Positions 36,533 to 48,794 are shown, numbered from the stretch's first letter. The stretch is 64,000 nucleotides of DNA from Cladorrhinum sp. PSN259 (GCA_033725935.1 MU867088.1:309827-373826); one strand, 5' to 3'. Numbers and translations are program-made. Notes: generated by a model not told the origin, from the letters alone.

Positions 36533-37428
36533 TAGGGAGTGTTGACCCTTTGTTTTCATTTCGTTTTTTTTTTTTTATTTGCTGTAAATTTTATACCCGG
36601 GATTTAGCGTTTGGGTTTTTTTTTTGGAGTTGGGTGGAAGATACCTGATCAGCCTCAGAGACAGGCGTTTGCTTTTTTATTTTTGTATATTGTGCTGGAT
36701 ATATATACATGAGACTGCTAGGTATTTGGAAAGCCGGGACTTACGGCAAAGACTTGATTACACCTGTACAGTAGTCTGGTAGATAATTGGAACATTGGAC
36801 ATGGCATGAGAACCTTCTCACTTGTATCATGAGAGATTCTGAACTTCTCTCTTTCTTATACTGGTGATTCACAAGAGCTCCCTGGTCGTCTCTGATGTCA
36901 CGCGAGCTACACCAAGCCACAGTCCTGGTGGGTGAGTTCCTTAAAGTCCACGAGTGGACACCCCAATCCAAGCCAGCCAGTCTCCTATGCCTCGGCCTTC
37001 GTCTTCATTTGGTTTTTCGTTCAACCCAATTGCTGATCCTCGTGTGTGGTTCTTTCCTGCTATGTGCCTTGAGCGTGCCTGCCTCCTGTCAAGACCCACC
37101 TCGATAATCCCCAACCCCCACCTATCCCTTATCACCATGTGACTTCCCCACTAAACCAGTTCAGACAATAGCGACACGCCGTATCGGTGCCCCACTTCAG
37201 CGGTCTCTCTGCAAAGCCAAAAAAATTTCTGGAGCTTTTGAAGCTTTCGAGATTCGCTCTGCGCAACACTTTTCGGTGGAAAATCGAACGGCGACTGAAC
37301 CGACCAAAATCCCACCAGCCTGCCGCCGACCCGTGAACTTGATCACGAACCACCTACAAATCTTTTGACTTCGGTCGCTTCATTTACCAATTTTCTGATA
37401 AGTACCATCATCTAATACATCAATCACA
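36533..37428. other. Intergenic region, membrane protein 3' / CBF5 promoter
   Basis: T-rich 3' flank, then the CBF5 upstream region. No gene is seen. Confidence 0.5.
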
Positions 37429-39077
37429 ATGGTTGTCGTCAAAGAGGTCGCCCAGGACGACGACTGGGTCAAGCCCCAGGCTTATACTCCCGCTCCGGAT
37501 CTTTCGAATCAGAAGCTTCTTTTGAAGAGCTTTGATAAGATGATCATCCGTACCGGCAAGTATACACCAATTACCGATGCTGGTTGCGCGCCTCACAGGC
37601 GCGATATCAAGTCCTACGTCTCCAGCGGCGTGATCAACCTTGACAAGCCCTCGAACCCCTCTTCCCACGAGGTCGTCGCTTGGATGAAGCGCATTCTCAG
37701 GTATGTTTTTTTAGCGACTCAACTCCGAGTTGTGGAGGATCGAGACGGAATCTCGCAAATGGTCGCTAACCATTTCGTCGCCTTCAGAGTCGAGAAGACT
37801 GGACACTCTGGTACTCTGGATCCCAAGGTCACCGGCTGCTTGAGTAAGTTATACCACGATCGACCAAGATACAAGATCAATTGGCGACCGACGTGACTAA
37901 CACATCTGTGAAAACAGTCGTTTGTATCGATCGTGCCACCAGACTTGTCAAGGCCCAGCAGGGAGCTGGTAAGGAGTACGTTGCGGTCATCCGCTTCCAC
38001 GAGAAGGTCCCGGGCGGCGAGGCCGCGTTCGCTCAGGCTCTCGAGACCCTCACCGGTGCCTTGTTCCAGCGCCCTCCCCTCATCTCCGCTGTCAAGCGTC
38101 AACTTCGTATTCGCTCCATCTACAAGAGCAAGTTGATCGAGTTCGACAATGACCGTCATCTTGGTGTCTTCTGGGTCTCTTGCGAGGCGGGCACTTATAT
38201 CCGTACCCTCTGTGTCCACCTAGGCCTCATGCTTGGCGTCGGCGCACACATGCAGGAGCTTCGCCGCGTTCGCTCCGGCGTTATGAGCGAGAACGATGGA
38301 AACCTCGTCACTCTCCACGATGTTCTCGATGCCCAGTGGCAATATGACAACGGCGGTGATGACAGGGCTCTCCGCCGTGTTATCCAGCCTCTTGAGACCC
38401 TCCTTTGCAACTACAAGAGAATCATCGTTAAGGATTCCGCCGTCTCTGCTATCTGCTTCGGTGCGAAGGTCATGATTCCCGGCTTGCTCCGCTTCGATCC
38501 TGATATCGAGGCCCATGAGGAGGTGAGTGTTCTTTTGGTTTTTACTTTTCTATTTTGACATTAATCAACTAACGATATCCAGATTGTCATCACCACTACC
38601 AAGGGCGAGGCCATTGCTATCGGTATTGCTCAGATGAACCAAGTCCAGATGGCTACTCTCCCCAACGGTGTCGTTGCCAAGGTGAAGCGCTGCATTATGG
38701 ACCGCGATCTGTATCCCCGCCGCTGGGGTCTCGGCCCCGTTGCCTCGGAGAAGAAGAAGATGAAGGCCGACGGAAAGTTGGACAAGTTTGGCCGCACCAA
38801 CGAGAAGACCCCTGCCAAGTGGGTTGAGTCTTATACTGACTACGGTGCGCCTGCTGGTGAGGCTGCTCCCACCGAACCTGAGACCTCTGCTGCTATTCCC
38901 ACTCGTGAAAAGGCAACTGAGGAGGCTGCTACGGCTGCCACCCCCTCAAAGTCCGATGAGAAAGAGAAGAAGCGCAAGTCAAAGCATGAGGGAGAGACCG
39001 CCGAGGAGAAGGCAGAGAGAAAGAAGGCTAAGAAAGAGAAGAAGAAGGCAAAGAAGGGTGATGACGAGAGCGAGTAG
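37429..39077 (+). CDS. CBF5: H/ACA snoRNP pseudouridine synthase Cbf5 (dyskerin)
   Basis: Cbf5 is the catalytic subunit of H/ACA snoRNPs and converts uridine to pseudouridine in rRNA in the nucleolus. Four exons (37429-37700, 37788-37843, 37918-38522, 38583-39077) give 475 residues, close to yeast Cbf5 (483). The DKCLD N-terminal segment, the TruB domain with GHSGTLDPKVTGCL (catalytic Asp about 102), GAGKEYVAVIRFH and RPPLISAVKRQLR, then the PUA domain with ICFGAKVMIPGLLRFD and GIAQMNQVQMATLPNG are all present. The C-terminus is the typical KKE/KKA-rich tail. The start context MVVVKEVAQDDDW fits fungal orthologues. Confidence 0.97.
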
Positions 39078-40382
39078 GTCTCATCTCGTCACATTTGACA
39101 TGTTTGTCTTTTGTACCCGTCCTTCGGCTGTTGTGTTACGCACATCACATTTCGGCATTGGCGTTTTTCGTGTTGTCGGCTTCTTTCCTTGAGGGTGGTG
39201 GGCAAAAATCTTGATTGGCGTTCTGGGGGTTTAACAGGAAGGTTTTTAATGAAATGGCTTTACTATGATTGTACATAGTTCAAGCGGGGTGGAACTCTCT
39301 CTTTTACTCTACATATTTCTCATGTAGTAGTTCGTTCTGAAATCAAGAAGAGAACTTCGCTGATGACTTATTGCGTCCTTCTTTGCAATCTGGTGACATT
39401 GTGTGATGGCCTCGGGTAAATCGGGTTGTGGGCTCTTGATGAAATGCGCGAGGTCCGGATATGGGACTCATTTTTTTATCTTTTCTTGCCGGGTACTCGG
39501 TCTTTTTTACATAGTTACTCGGGAAGCAAGAAAATGGATGAAGATAGAAGGGATCAAAGCGTCAAACCGAGAGGTGCAGACACGGGAGAGCTTAGAGGCA
39601 AGAGATCAGCCCGAACTAATGCACGTAGAGATTGTTACGGGTGGTTAGGGTCAAGTCTGTTTCTTTCTCTCAGTGTCTGCGAGTCTTGTTATCTTTCTTT
39701 TTCGTGGGAGAGACAATGGCAGCTCGGTTTTATTTTTGTTTTCGTGTTCAATAAACTTCAACCTCTTGAACGAATAAAATTGTCTTGTGAAGCTGTGTTG
39801 TTTGTGGCTTGACTAAAAATCGTCGATCATCTCGTTAGCTTTTTAGTGTGAAATGTGGGGGCATCACATCTAAACCTAGACTCAAAGAAACCAACCACCC
39901 CAGTTATGTATTGTATTTATGCTCAACGGCGATGCTAAAACCACTTTTCTTCCATCTGATCCATCTCACGAGGAAAAAGCTGCTGCTGTTGCTGCTACCG
40001 CTGGTGAATACGTATACCGGGGTAAGGGCATTCGCGTTTTCCACAAGGAAAAGATCAAACATATGAGAGAGATCCCGGTTATGGTGTTCAAACCTCTTCC
40101 CCCCTTTTTTTTTTCTTCATATGAAAAGAAAACCCCGGACAGTGATTTAATCTCTGGTACTGATAAGAAGTCCTACTTTTCAACTTCCAGTATAATTCAC
40201 GGACGACGCTCATCAACCTTCTGTGCGTCGAGAAAGACTGAAAAAGGGACATTGTCAACTTTATACTTTACACTCCCAATTTTTCAAGCCACACCTTGAT
40301 GATGTCAAAGTTTTGAATATTACGCACAGTTTTTTTTGGGTTTTGCAGAATTGGACTTTTGGTCATTACTTTTTTTCTTGGT

Positions 40383-40419
<37 letters not shown>

Positions 40420-40573
40420 AGTTCGATATCAATCTATCCGAGAGCAAAACAACCGACGGCCTGGTGCATACAAGCAAAACTTACCTCTACATCATCAAAA
40501 CAAACAAACATTTACTCGGCACCACATAAAAACCTGACAGAAACGGAGCGACTCACCCACCCGTCAGAGAGCC
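39078..40573. other. Intergenic region, CBF5 3' / GH43 upstream
   Basis: This holds the CBF5 3' flank and the promoter of the GH43 gene, including a long GA tract. No coding frame is supported. Confidence 0.5.
40385..40417. repeat. (GA)n microsatellite in GH43 upstream region
   Basis: About 16 GA units without interruption, ending some 155 bases before the GH43 start codon. GA-rich tracts often bind factors or exclude nucleosomes, but no role is shown here. Confidence 0.93.
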
Positions 40574-41638
40574 ATGCTGCTCCCCCTCCTCTCCCCTCTC
40601 CTCTTATCCCTCTTTCCCTCCCCAACCGCAGCATCGAAAACCCCCCTCCTCAACGTCGACTTCCCAGATCCGGCAATAATCTACCTCGCCCAAAACAAAA
40701 CCTGGTACGCGTTCGCGACGTCCTCCAACCTCAAAAACATCCAAGCGGCCTCGGCCCCTTCCGCCTCGGGGCCCTGGACCTACCTCTCGTCCGTCGACCC
40801 CCTGCCCGATCCGGGACCCTGGACGGCCGGTCCGAACTCGCTTACCTGGGCCCCCTCGGTCGTGTCTTTATCTTCTTCCGGCTCGAACTCGTCGAAAAGT
40901 TTCGTAATGTACTACTCGGCTCAGCTCCCGTCCAACTCGTCAGCATACCACTGCGTCGGCGCTGCGGTGTCACGCACTTCAGTCCTCGGCCCTTATGTAC
41001 CTCTCCCTTCACCGCTGGCGTGTCCACTAAGTAAAGGAGGGGCTATCGACCCTTCCGGCTTCTTGGACCCCCAGACCGGGTTTCGGTACCTGGTCTACAA
41101 GGTCGACGGCAACGCGCTGGGCAACGGGGGATCGTGCGGGAACACGGTCCCGCCGCTGAGGCGGACGCCGATACTGCTGCAGAGGGTGAACGAGACGGAC
41201 GGGGTGACGCTTATCGGCGAACCCACGGCGATACTGGACAGGGACGAAAAGGACGGCCCGCTGGTCGAGGCGCCGGACCTGTGGTTTGAGGAGGCGAGTC
41301 AAAAGTACGTGCTGTTTTACAGTAATCACTGCTGGAGCGAGGAAGGGTACAGCGTCAACTACGCCGTGTCGGAAAACGGGATCGCGGGGAGGTACGTCAA
41401 GATGAACGGGACGGTGATTGTTGAAGGGAACGGGGAGGAGGTAAGGCAAAGGGCGCTGGTTATGACGCAGGGAAGAGGCGATGGGTTCAACGTGAGTGCT
41501 CCGGGCGGGGCGAGCAGTTACAGAGATGAGGATACGGGGAGGAGTGGGATTGTGTTTCATGCTAACTGTAGGGAGGGGAGGTGTTTGTTTGAGGCTGGGA
41601 TTGAGATGGGGGAGGATGGGGGAGTGAAGGTTTTTTGA
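40574..41638 (+). CDS. Secreted glycoside hydrolase family 43
   Basis: One exon, 354 residues, beginning with a clear signal peptide of about 20 residues (leucine-rich, ending TAAS). The five-bladed propeller GH43 signature is visible: the base Asp in NVDFPDPAIIYL (about 32), the Asp in GGAIDPSGFLDP (159) and the acid Glu in PLVEAPDLWFEE (232). YLVYKVDGNALGN and YVLFYSNHCW also fit the family. GH43 enzymes cleave arabinan, arabinoxylan or xylo-oligomers in plant cell wall material; the substrate here cannot be fixed. Several NxS/T sites are present. The gene is noticeably GC-rich in its third codon positions compared with its flanks. Confidence 0.9.
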   Translation: MLLPLLSPLLLSLFPSPTAASKTPLLNVDFPDPAIIYLAQNKTWYAFATSSNLKNIQAASAPSASGPWTYLSSVDPLPDPGPWTAGPNSLTWAPSVVSLSSSGSNSSKSFVMYYSAQLPSNSSAYHCVGAAVSRTSVLGPYVPLPSPLACPLSKGGAIDPSGFLDPQTGFRYLVYKVDGNALGNGGSCGNTVPPLRRTPILLQRVNETDGVTLIGEPTAILDRDEKDGPLVEAPDLWFEEASQKYVLFYSNHCWSEEGYSVNYAVSENGIAGRYVKMNGTVIVEGNGEEVRQRALVMTQGRGDGFNVSAPGGASSYRDEDTGRSGIVFHANCREGRCLFEAGIEMGEDGGVKVF

Positions 41639-43629
41639 TATTTTGGTTATGGATAAAAAGGGTTTTTTTTTTCGGAATGTTTGGGAGTTTTGGCGATCCC
41701 CTCAATAGAGTGTTTATTTTTTATGGTAGCATTCACAGATGGAATGTTGGATTATGTCAGCCTTATTTTGTGTATTATATTATGATATGAATCTACGGGA
41801 TAGGTTCTACGAGGAATGGTCAGAAGCCAAGAAACATTGTTTAAGCCTGGCCCTTACTAGGCGGCCACTTCCGTAGCGTCCGATGGGATTCGGGAATGTC
41901 CCCTGGATTCACGTTGTAACGGCTGCGGCCAGGCGCCGGCCACTACTCTGGGAAGGGAATAAGCTATGTGATAATTCCCCGTCGAGGCGGCTTTCTGCTG
42001 ACTGAAAATTTGACGCCGAGCATGTGAAGCTCTCATCACAATTGAGCTTTAAGTCGGTGTGCTTACTTTCCCCTCATCAGCGTGAGACGGCATCTGCTGT
42101 GGTGCATCGTTGAGTCTGACATTTCGTGTTACCTTTTTTTCCCCGTAGGTTTCCCCGCATCAAAGTAAGACGTCAATTCGGGGAAGGAAATCTAGATTTA
42201 GAAGCGAGAACCAGCAAGCTGAAGGTTATGGAAAGGTGTAACCTTGAGCTTTCAAAATTGGAAGCAGAAAAGGTTGTATACCGACGGTCTGTGCCATGGG
42301 ATGACGATCGCCCGCGATCGAGGCTTGGACCTCTTGTGTGTGGAATAAAATATGCAGAGTCTGAGCCCACGGAATTCTATAAGAACAAGCCTTCCCGTAA
42401 TTTCGAGTTCAGCCATGATATGATGGTGTGCTCGTAATTGACAATGTACGCGCAGGAAGGCCCGAGGTGAAGAGTGTTCACATCATTCACAGTTCCCATC
42501 ACTGTGCCATATTCCGACTTCCAGCTGACTTGACGCCCAAGCGGACAGAAGAACTACGTGATGCAAGACGTGATGTTGGTGGTGTGTCGTGCAAATGCAA
42601 CAGCAGAGAAACGAATGAAGTCGGCCGCAGCGCTTGTGGTAGTCACCCACTATTCTTCAAACGGTCTAGACCCCGCGGGCACACATCTCTTGGCATTGAC
42701 CTCGAAGCGCCCGCCAAGGTCCCACCCACTATCGTCTTCCTCACCAGTTCATCTCATCTGCATCAAGCAACCGAGACGGGAGCCACGAGGAAAATTGGCC
42801 AAACATTTGGTCGCTGAAAGCGCTCGATCCAAACTACTGGGTTCAATACATTTTATTAAATTCCTGCATTTTTTCACGATAATTTCCCGATTCCATCGTT
42901 ATCTGCGTGCGGTAAGGTAGGGCTAGGAATTGACGAGCTAAGCGCTGAAAGACGCTGCGATTGTTGAGCCACTTTGAGATCTCAACAGACCACCGCACAA
43001 GAGGATTAGCAGACAAACATTCTATCTTTATTTTGAGGTGAGGTATGGCTGTGTATTCTAAGAATTGACTGCATGCTGCAGAATGCAATTGGTCCAAGGT
43101 CCCCGTGTCAAGCTGTGCAACCGGAGCACGCAAGCACAGCAAGCATCTGCCGAACATCTTGCCCTTCTCTCTGATTGGCTCAACCGGAAAGGGGACTCGC
43201 AAGATCACCAGCGGCAGCACATCGAGAGGGTGCACACTATCAATCCGTCACACGCCCGATGCGGGTTAGGTCAGGGCGAGTGCCACCCTTCAGCACACCA
43301 TCCCGCCTCTTCACCGTGGATCCCACTTGCCCTTTCTGCTCGTCCATCACATCGATTGAGTGAATGTGGGCGGCACGACAATCGTACTAGTGTAAAGCAG
43401 AGAAACATTTACATGATGCTTGTCCCGTCCCCTTCTCTGTCGTCTCTTGTAGACTTGTCTTGTCAATTCTCTCCCTTCGTTTTGCCACGGCCACCATAAT
43501 CATCATTTCTCTTCTTGCTTCTATCAGATCAACCAAGATCGTCAACCCCAGGCTGGCCCCGGGCTATCTTCATCTGTCCATCTACTACTACCTAGTACTC
43601 GGCCATCTCGGCCTCGAATCTCTTACACC
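41639..43629. other. Intergenic region (2.0 kb)
   Basis: This holds the GH43 3' flank and the upstream region of the second cysteine-rich membrane protein. An open frame at 42126-42437 was considered and not accepted. Nothing else is seen. Confidence 0.5.
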
Positions 43630-45272
43630 ATGGGCTCCCATCTTACAACACCTTTAAGACTATCTACTCTTTTCTCACTTCTCTTAATATCAGCACAACT
43701 TGTATCGGCCTTACAAGTAACACCAAACTCTCCTTGTGCTTCACAATGCCAAGACTCTTCAACCGTCGATGTTTCGGACCCCAACTCCTCAACCACCAAG
43801 AATTCCGATATAGTCTGCGACGATGCGAAATATGCGGGCGCTGCCGGAACCAAGTTCAAGACTTGCATGTCTTGCCTTCAGACAAGCAGCTTCACTCAGG
43901 GAAGCGAGAGTGACATGATGTGGTTTCTCTGTAGGTACATCAAACTGCTCACTCTCTGTCTTCAACTAACAAATGGCTAGATAACGCTAGATATGCCGCT
44001 GCATACTGTGTCTTTGGCTACCCAAATGCCACAGATATAGGGTCATCACCCTGTACTACAAGCCATGCTTGCGGCCCTCTCCAGGACACTGTCCAACACG
44101 GCATCCTGAATCAAAAGGACATGACCGCTTACTCATACTGCTCAGCAGGGCAGGCCATGGAATCTCTTCCCTACGAAAGGTGCAGAGCTTGTGTCTCGGC
44201 TGAGCGCAAGTCTCTTTACCTCGCCAACCTTCTTGTGGCACTCGAAGCTGGTTGCAAGCAACAGCCTGCCCCTAACGTCCACCTTGGACTGAATGAAACC
44301 ATCTTTTCCGACCACATCGTCGGTATCGTCGACCCTTCAATGGTCGGCAAGTCGGAGGAGAAGAGCCCGGCAGTTGGGACCACCACCATCATTGGTATCG
44401 TTGCCGGAGCAGTGGTTGGTCTTCTTGCCATTGCTGCCTTCATTTTTGTTTGTCTGCGGAAGCGCAAGAACAGGGTCAACCGCGCCAGTGCCCAAGCAGA
44501 CTTCTTCAGGACTTTCGGACAGCGCCCCGAGTCTGCCATATCTTTCCAATGCCAGACCCACGCCATGTTGTCACCACGACTCTGGCCAGCGGCTGCCGAG
44601 GGTATCTCTCCGATTGTCGAGGATCCAAACCAAATCTTGCCAATGTACAGTCAGGATGCGTTCCAAAAGCAGGAGATTTACGGATATGCGCCAGACCATC
44701 AATATTACGATACATCGGCTCCGATTTCCAAGAAGGCTGCTGAAGCCGCTGTACCGCTTCATCACCTCACTACAAGCATTCCGCCAGTCCAGCCAGCACA
44801 AGCCTACACCACGCCTTATGCGGCCGAAAAGGTCTATTATTCTCCTTCCGACTTCAAATCTCCTTTGTCGGCAGACTCGGTTCGCAGCACAAGTGCTCTG
44901 CTCCCAGCAATCAAGCCATACATCCCTTCTGAGCATGGCATCCATGGCGGCGTTCAAGGCAGCCCGGTACCTCAGTCAGCTACATCCTTCACTAGTCCAA
45001 CTTCAGGAACTGGGATGACTCCTCTGCTCAAAAGCCACGCTTGGCCAGAACAGCAGCAAAAGCAAAAGCCACAAAGACCAATAATCAAGCTCACTACAAC
45101 CGATACTCTTCCTCCTCCGCCGGGACCACCACCGTCCAAACAATCAAGGAACAGTGTTGTAGCCGGTATAGGGCTGGGACTGACGGTTAAGAAGGACAAG
45201 ATCACACCGACTGGGAGTCCGGTTGAGTCATTTGAGATTAAAACTGCTTTCAAGGCACCGCCCAGGCGGTGA
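43630..45272 (+). CDS. Cysteine-rich single-pass membrane protein (copy B)
   Basis: Exons 43630-43930 and 43981-45272 (donor GTAGGT, acceptor GGCTAG) give 530 residues. A signal peptide (about 1-27, ending SAL) is followed by cysteine modules SPCASQC, CMSCLQTSSFTQGSESDM, SPCTTSHACGPL and AYSYC...RCRACV...LEAGC. A transmembrane helix at about 234-258 (IIGIVAGAVVGLLAIAAF) and RKRKNR precede a long disordered inner tail rich in P, S and Q. It is a paralogue of the protein at 35.0 kb, but its intron sits at a different place. Function is not known. Confidence 0.85.
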
Positions 45273-45872
45273 TTCTTCAACCTTTTTCGTTATAATTTTT
45301 TTTTTTTTTATGTTTGAGGCTGGGACCATATATACCCACGTACTACCACCCCGATGATTTCTTTTTTTATTTTGGTTTTTGGATATTGAAGACAAAGTCT
45401 GCAGGGACAAAAAGGATTTTTTGGTTTTGTTTTGGGGTAAATGATATGATCATAGGAGTTTAGGTTCAAGGTGTTGGTTGGGTTGTTTTTGTTTTTGTTT
45501 TTGTTTTTGGAGATTGTATAACATCCATCAGCCATGAACGGCATTTTTTAATCCTGATAGGTTAAAAAAGATATAATGACAAATTTCCTTGACAGTCATT
45601 TTGACAATTCAAATGCTTTTGCTTCTTACATTATTTACAGCACGTAAACCGTATTTTGATTCTCGGTCTGTGTTGTATATTCTCTCGTCCCAAGCGCTTA
45701 ACGTTTACGGGACCACCTCCATATTGATGTCCTCCAAGTTGGGCAATTTTTGGACCGTAACTGATTTTTTTTTAAAATAAAAAAATCACTCACCATTCAA
45801 AACAAAGAATTATGCCGCCCAATGAAGGAAAAGAATCGATCAGAGGGGATAAAAATAAGAAGAAAAAATATG
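45273..45872. other. Intergenic region before tRNA-Pro
   Basis: T-rich 3' flank of the membrane-protein gene, including TTTTTG repeats near 45485-45507. No gene is seen. Confidence 0.5.
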
Positions 45873-45985
45873 GGGCTCAATCGGGGATCGAACCCGAGAC
45901 CTCGCACATTTTCCATTCTAAATGAATGAAGGGAAGAGAAGAGCAAATTCCCGAAGCACGAATCATACCACTAGACCATTGAGCC
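45873..45985 (-). tRNA. tRNA-Pro (anticodon CGG) with intron
   Basis: Reading leftwards, the acceptor GGCTCAA pairs with TTGAGCC. The D-arm is GGTCTAGTGGTATGA and the T-arm is TCGGG-TTCGATC-CCCGA. The anticodon stem CGTGC pairs with GTGCG (two G-U pairs) around the loop TTCGGGT, giving anticodon CGG at 45951-45953. A 41-base intron (45909-45949) interrupts one base 3' of the anticodon, the canonical position. The mature length is 72 bases before CCA addition. A-box and B-box promoter elements are internal. Confidence 0.93.
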
Positions 45986-46569
45986 ACAAACCCAAACTTG
46001 AGTCGAATTGTATGTCTTGCGCAAAATTGTGTATTATGTATGTGTTGCGTCGCATGGGCTGCGAAACCCGTGAAACAATGTATATGTAGTAGTAGGTTGG
46101 ACGCGAAATAACCCCCCCAAAAAAACATTGACAAATTAACTTGCAAGACTGGCAACTGAAATTTGCGGTTTCTAGAAAGAGTTTTATATTTAAATAAAAA
46201 CAAAGATGCCAAAAATATAGGGAAATAAAATTCAGGATTAGATAGATATAAAATTTGAACTACCGAGGGAGGGAAAGAAAGAAAGAAAGCGTGGGTTTGA
46301 GTTGAAAAAAAAAAAAAAAAAAAAAAGGGCAAAAAAGGTGCATCATGATAATACTGGAATTCGCAGTTTAGGATTTTCAGCAGAAAGAAAACATTTTTGT
46401 CTCATTTATTTTTAAAAATAATATCAATGCAAACATTCTAATGTATGCAGAAAAATAAATAATAATAATACCACGAAAAAAAGAAACTATCGTTGTCATC
46501 TTTCATCAGTCATATGTAGTGTAGTACAACCTACTGCCAAACCAGAAAGCAGGTCTCTCTCCTTTGTCT
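45986..46569. other. Intergenic region upstream of tRNA-Pro
   Basis: AT-rich sequence with an A-run of about 22 bases near 46304-46325. It also contains the 3' flank of the second amidase gene. No gene is seen. Confidence 0.5.
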
Positions 46570-48721
46570 CTACTGGTATCCCACCGCAACGCCTGCCCGC
46601 CATCTCGCCCACACACCAGCACAACCATCATCATTCACAACTTTGACTCCCCTCCCTTCTTCATCTTTCGCTATCCTGCCATTTCGCTCCGATTCTCCAA
46701 AATAAGGATCCGACGATGACCAACCCTCAGGACTGGGCAATATCCCACCTTGGACCATGTATCCCTCTTCTTCTTCTTCAAATTGCTCATCCTCCTCCTC
46801 TTCTTCTTCTTCTTCATCCTCATCATACCCCCCAGCCCAAATACTAGGACTAGCTCCGATCCTAATCACCTCCCCTTTTTCTTCCTTACTGGCAATTTTT
46901 TCTCTTCCCCTTCCCAAGCCAACGACAACAGTTCTGGGACTAATCCCCTCTTCCCCCTCACCATCCTCTACATACTCCCCATATAACCCCCATTTCATAC
47001 CAACAGACAACCCCCCTCCACCCCCCAGTGTGGGAGATTCTTCGTTTCTTGGCCGCCAAATCTGACTCCCCCTCTTGAATATCCCCTCATTAAACTTGGT
47101 AGGTGACGGCTCCTCAACCAACCACTCAGCAAAGTAGTCGTCATCATCTCCCTCAGGCTGTCCCTGCTCCTGCACCGGAGACGAACTGCCGAAACTCCAG
47201 GGGGAGATGTCGCCTGCTGTTAATAGCGGCCAGGTTGTAGACTTGAAATTGTTGCCCGACTCGCTTGGTGTGGGCGTGTACGTTGGTGTCAAAGCCGAAA
47301 CGGGGATTGCGGATATGATAGTGTGGGATTTGAATTTGGTAGAGTCGGAAGAAAATGGTGGTGTGTCAAGGGAGGTGTATAAATCTGCCGGGGATATTTG
47401 GACCGGGGGCGGTTTTAGCGAGAAGGGAGCGATAATTCTTGGGTCGGTTAGAATCGAGAGTTTTGGTTTGGTTCTCGTTTGAGGTGGTGAGGTTGGAGGT
47501 GTTGGGAGGGAGCGAGAAACTGTATGTTGGTCTTGTGGTTTATCTTTAGGCGGTTGCTGAGAAGGAGGAGGCGGCGGTGACTCTGCTGATCCCTGGTCCT
47601 CTGGACTCGGTTCCCCCCCATTCCAGGATTCATCATCCTGCTCTTCCTCAATATTTTCTGACGATCCACCGTCTGATGGTGTAGTCTTATCTTCTTCTTC
47701 CTCAGTGGAAGCGCTAGCGATTTTCGCAAATGGGGGCTTATCGGTGTCGACTATTAATAACTTTTCCTCGCCTCTTCCGAGAATATCGTAAACATTTACT
47801 TCCCCGTTTTGGATACCTACCACGGTGCTGGTCCCGGCGTAGAGGACTTCATCTTCAATGCCACACCGGTTGGCGAAAACTACAATGATCTCTTCGCTGT
47901 TATTGCTGTCGCCGTCGGCCTTGATGACTGGTTCTAATCGCCGAATCCAGTACTGAAGAGTTTCGAGATCTGGTCTTTCTGGTACTGATGTAAAGTTTTC
48001 TCTGTCGGCGAAGGTCAACCACGCCATGGAGACAATAACTAGGTTTGCGCGGATCTTTTTGACGTGACATCCGAATTCGCAGGCGTCCCAGGGTGCTTCA
48101 AATTTGTAGGGACTTGTAACAAGAGTCAGTATCAGAGACATCGGGATGGAGGTGGAGATAAAGACATACTTGATATCCATACATATCCCCGTAGCCACCT
48201 TTCCAAGACCTTCCAGCTCCCCCTGATAGAACCCGTCCCCCTCAAGGGCCCACGTTTCGTCGGTGTAATAGAGGAAACTCTTCCGGTAGTTGGCTGCCAC
48301 TTCGCCGTCTTTCCCGACAAAGACAAGTGAGTTGTAGTTTTTTGAAGTTTCTTGTTTCTCTTCTTCCTCTTCCTTTTCCCTCCTCACTACCTCTGGATAA
48401 CCAACACCAACAACACACTCGTACTTGCGAGCCATCGTTCGGGCCCAGTCTGCACTTATTCCTGATGCCGATGGCTCAAGGTATGGCGTGATCTCCTGTA
48501 ATGACTTGAAGTTGTATCCTGTTTTACATGTCAGACAAAAATGTCAAGTGCATCAATGAGCGAATGTGTAACCCACCACTAAACGCCATCTCAGGCAATA
48601 CCAGTAAATCCAAGTTTTGTAGATCCTCGGGGTCGGCTTCTGATATTATTTGATCGGCACGGCTGATATTGTTGGAGACATGGCCCACTTGGGGTGCGAA
48701 TTGGAGGCAAGCGATCCTCAT
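46570..48721 (-). CDS. NTA1: Nta1-like protein N-terminal amidohydrolase, second copy
   Basis: Exons 48721-48577, 48518-48170 and 48112-46570 give 678 residues. The nitrilase-fold triad is intact: Glu44 in LPEMAFSG, Lys128 in NYRKSFLYYTDE and Cys161 in TGICMDIN. The second intron interrupts the AAT codon of DINPYK exactly where the paralogue at 28.6 kb has its only intron; the first intron is extra. The true ATG is three codons inside a GTG that is also open. An insertion of charged residues (RREKEEEEEKQE) lies in the catalytic domain. The C-terminal 370 residues are disordered, with acidic tracts, and lack the PPDWYWKHEP repeats of the other copy. Deamidation of N-terminal Asn/Gln is inferred from the family; divergence in substrate is possible. 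Confidence 0.85.
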
Positions 48722-48757
48722 GGTGGCCACTTCTTATATATGTGTGCACAATAATGA

Positions 48758-48794
<37 letters not shown>

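Noticed and set aside
42126..42437. A 103-residue plus-strand frame with charged, protein-like composition
   Set aside because: It has no true ATG start, no recognisable domain and no plausible partner exon. I could not distinguish it from a chance open frame.
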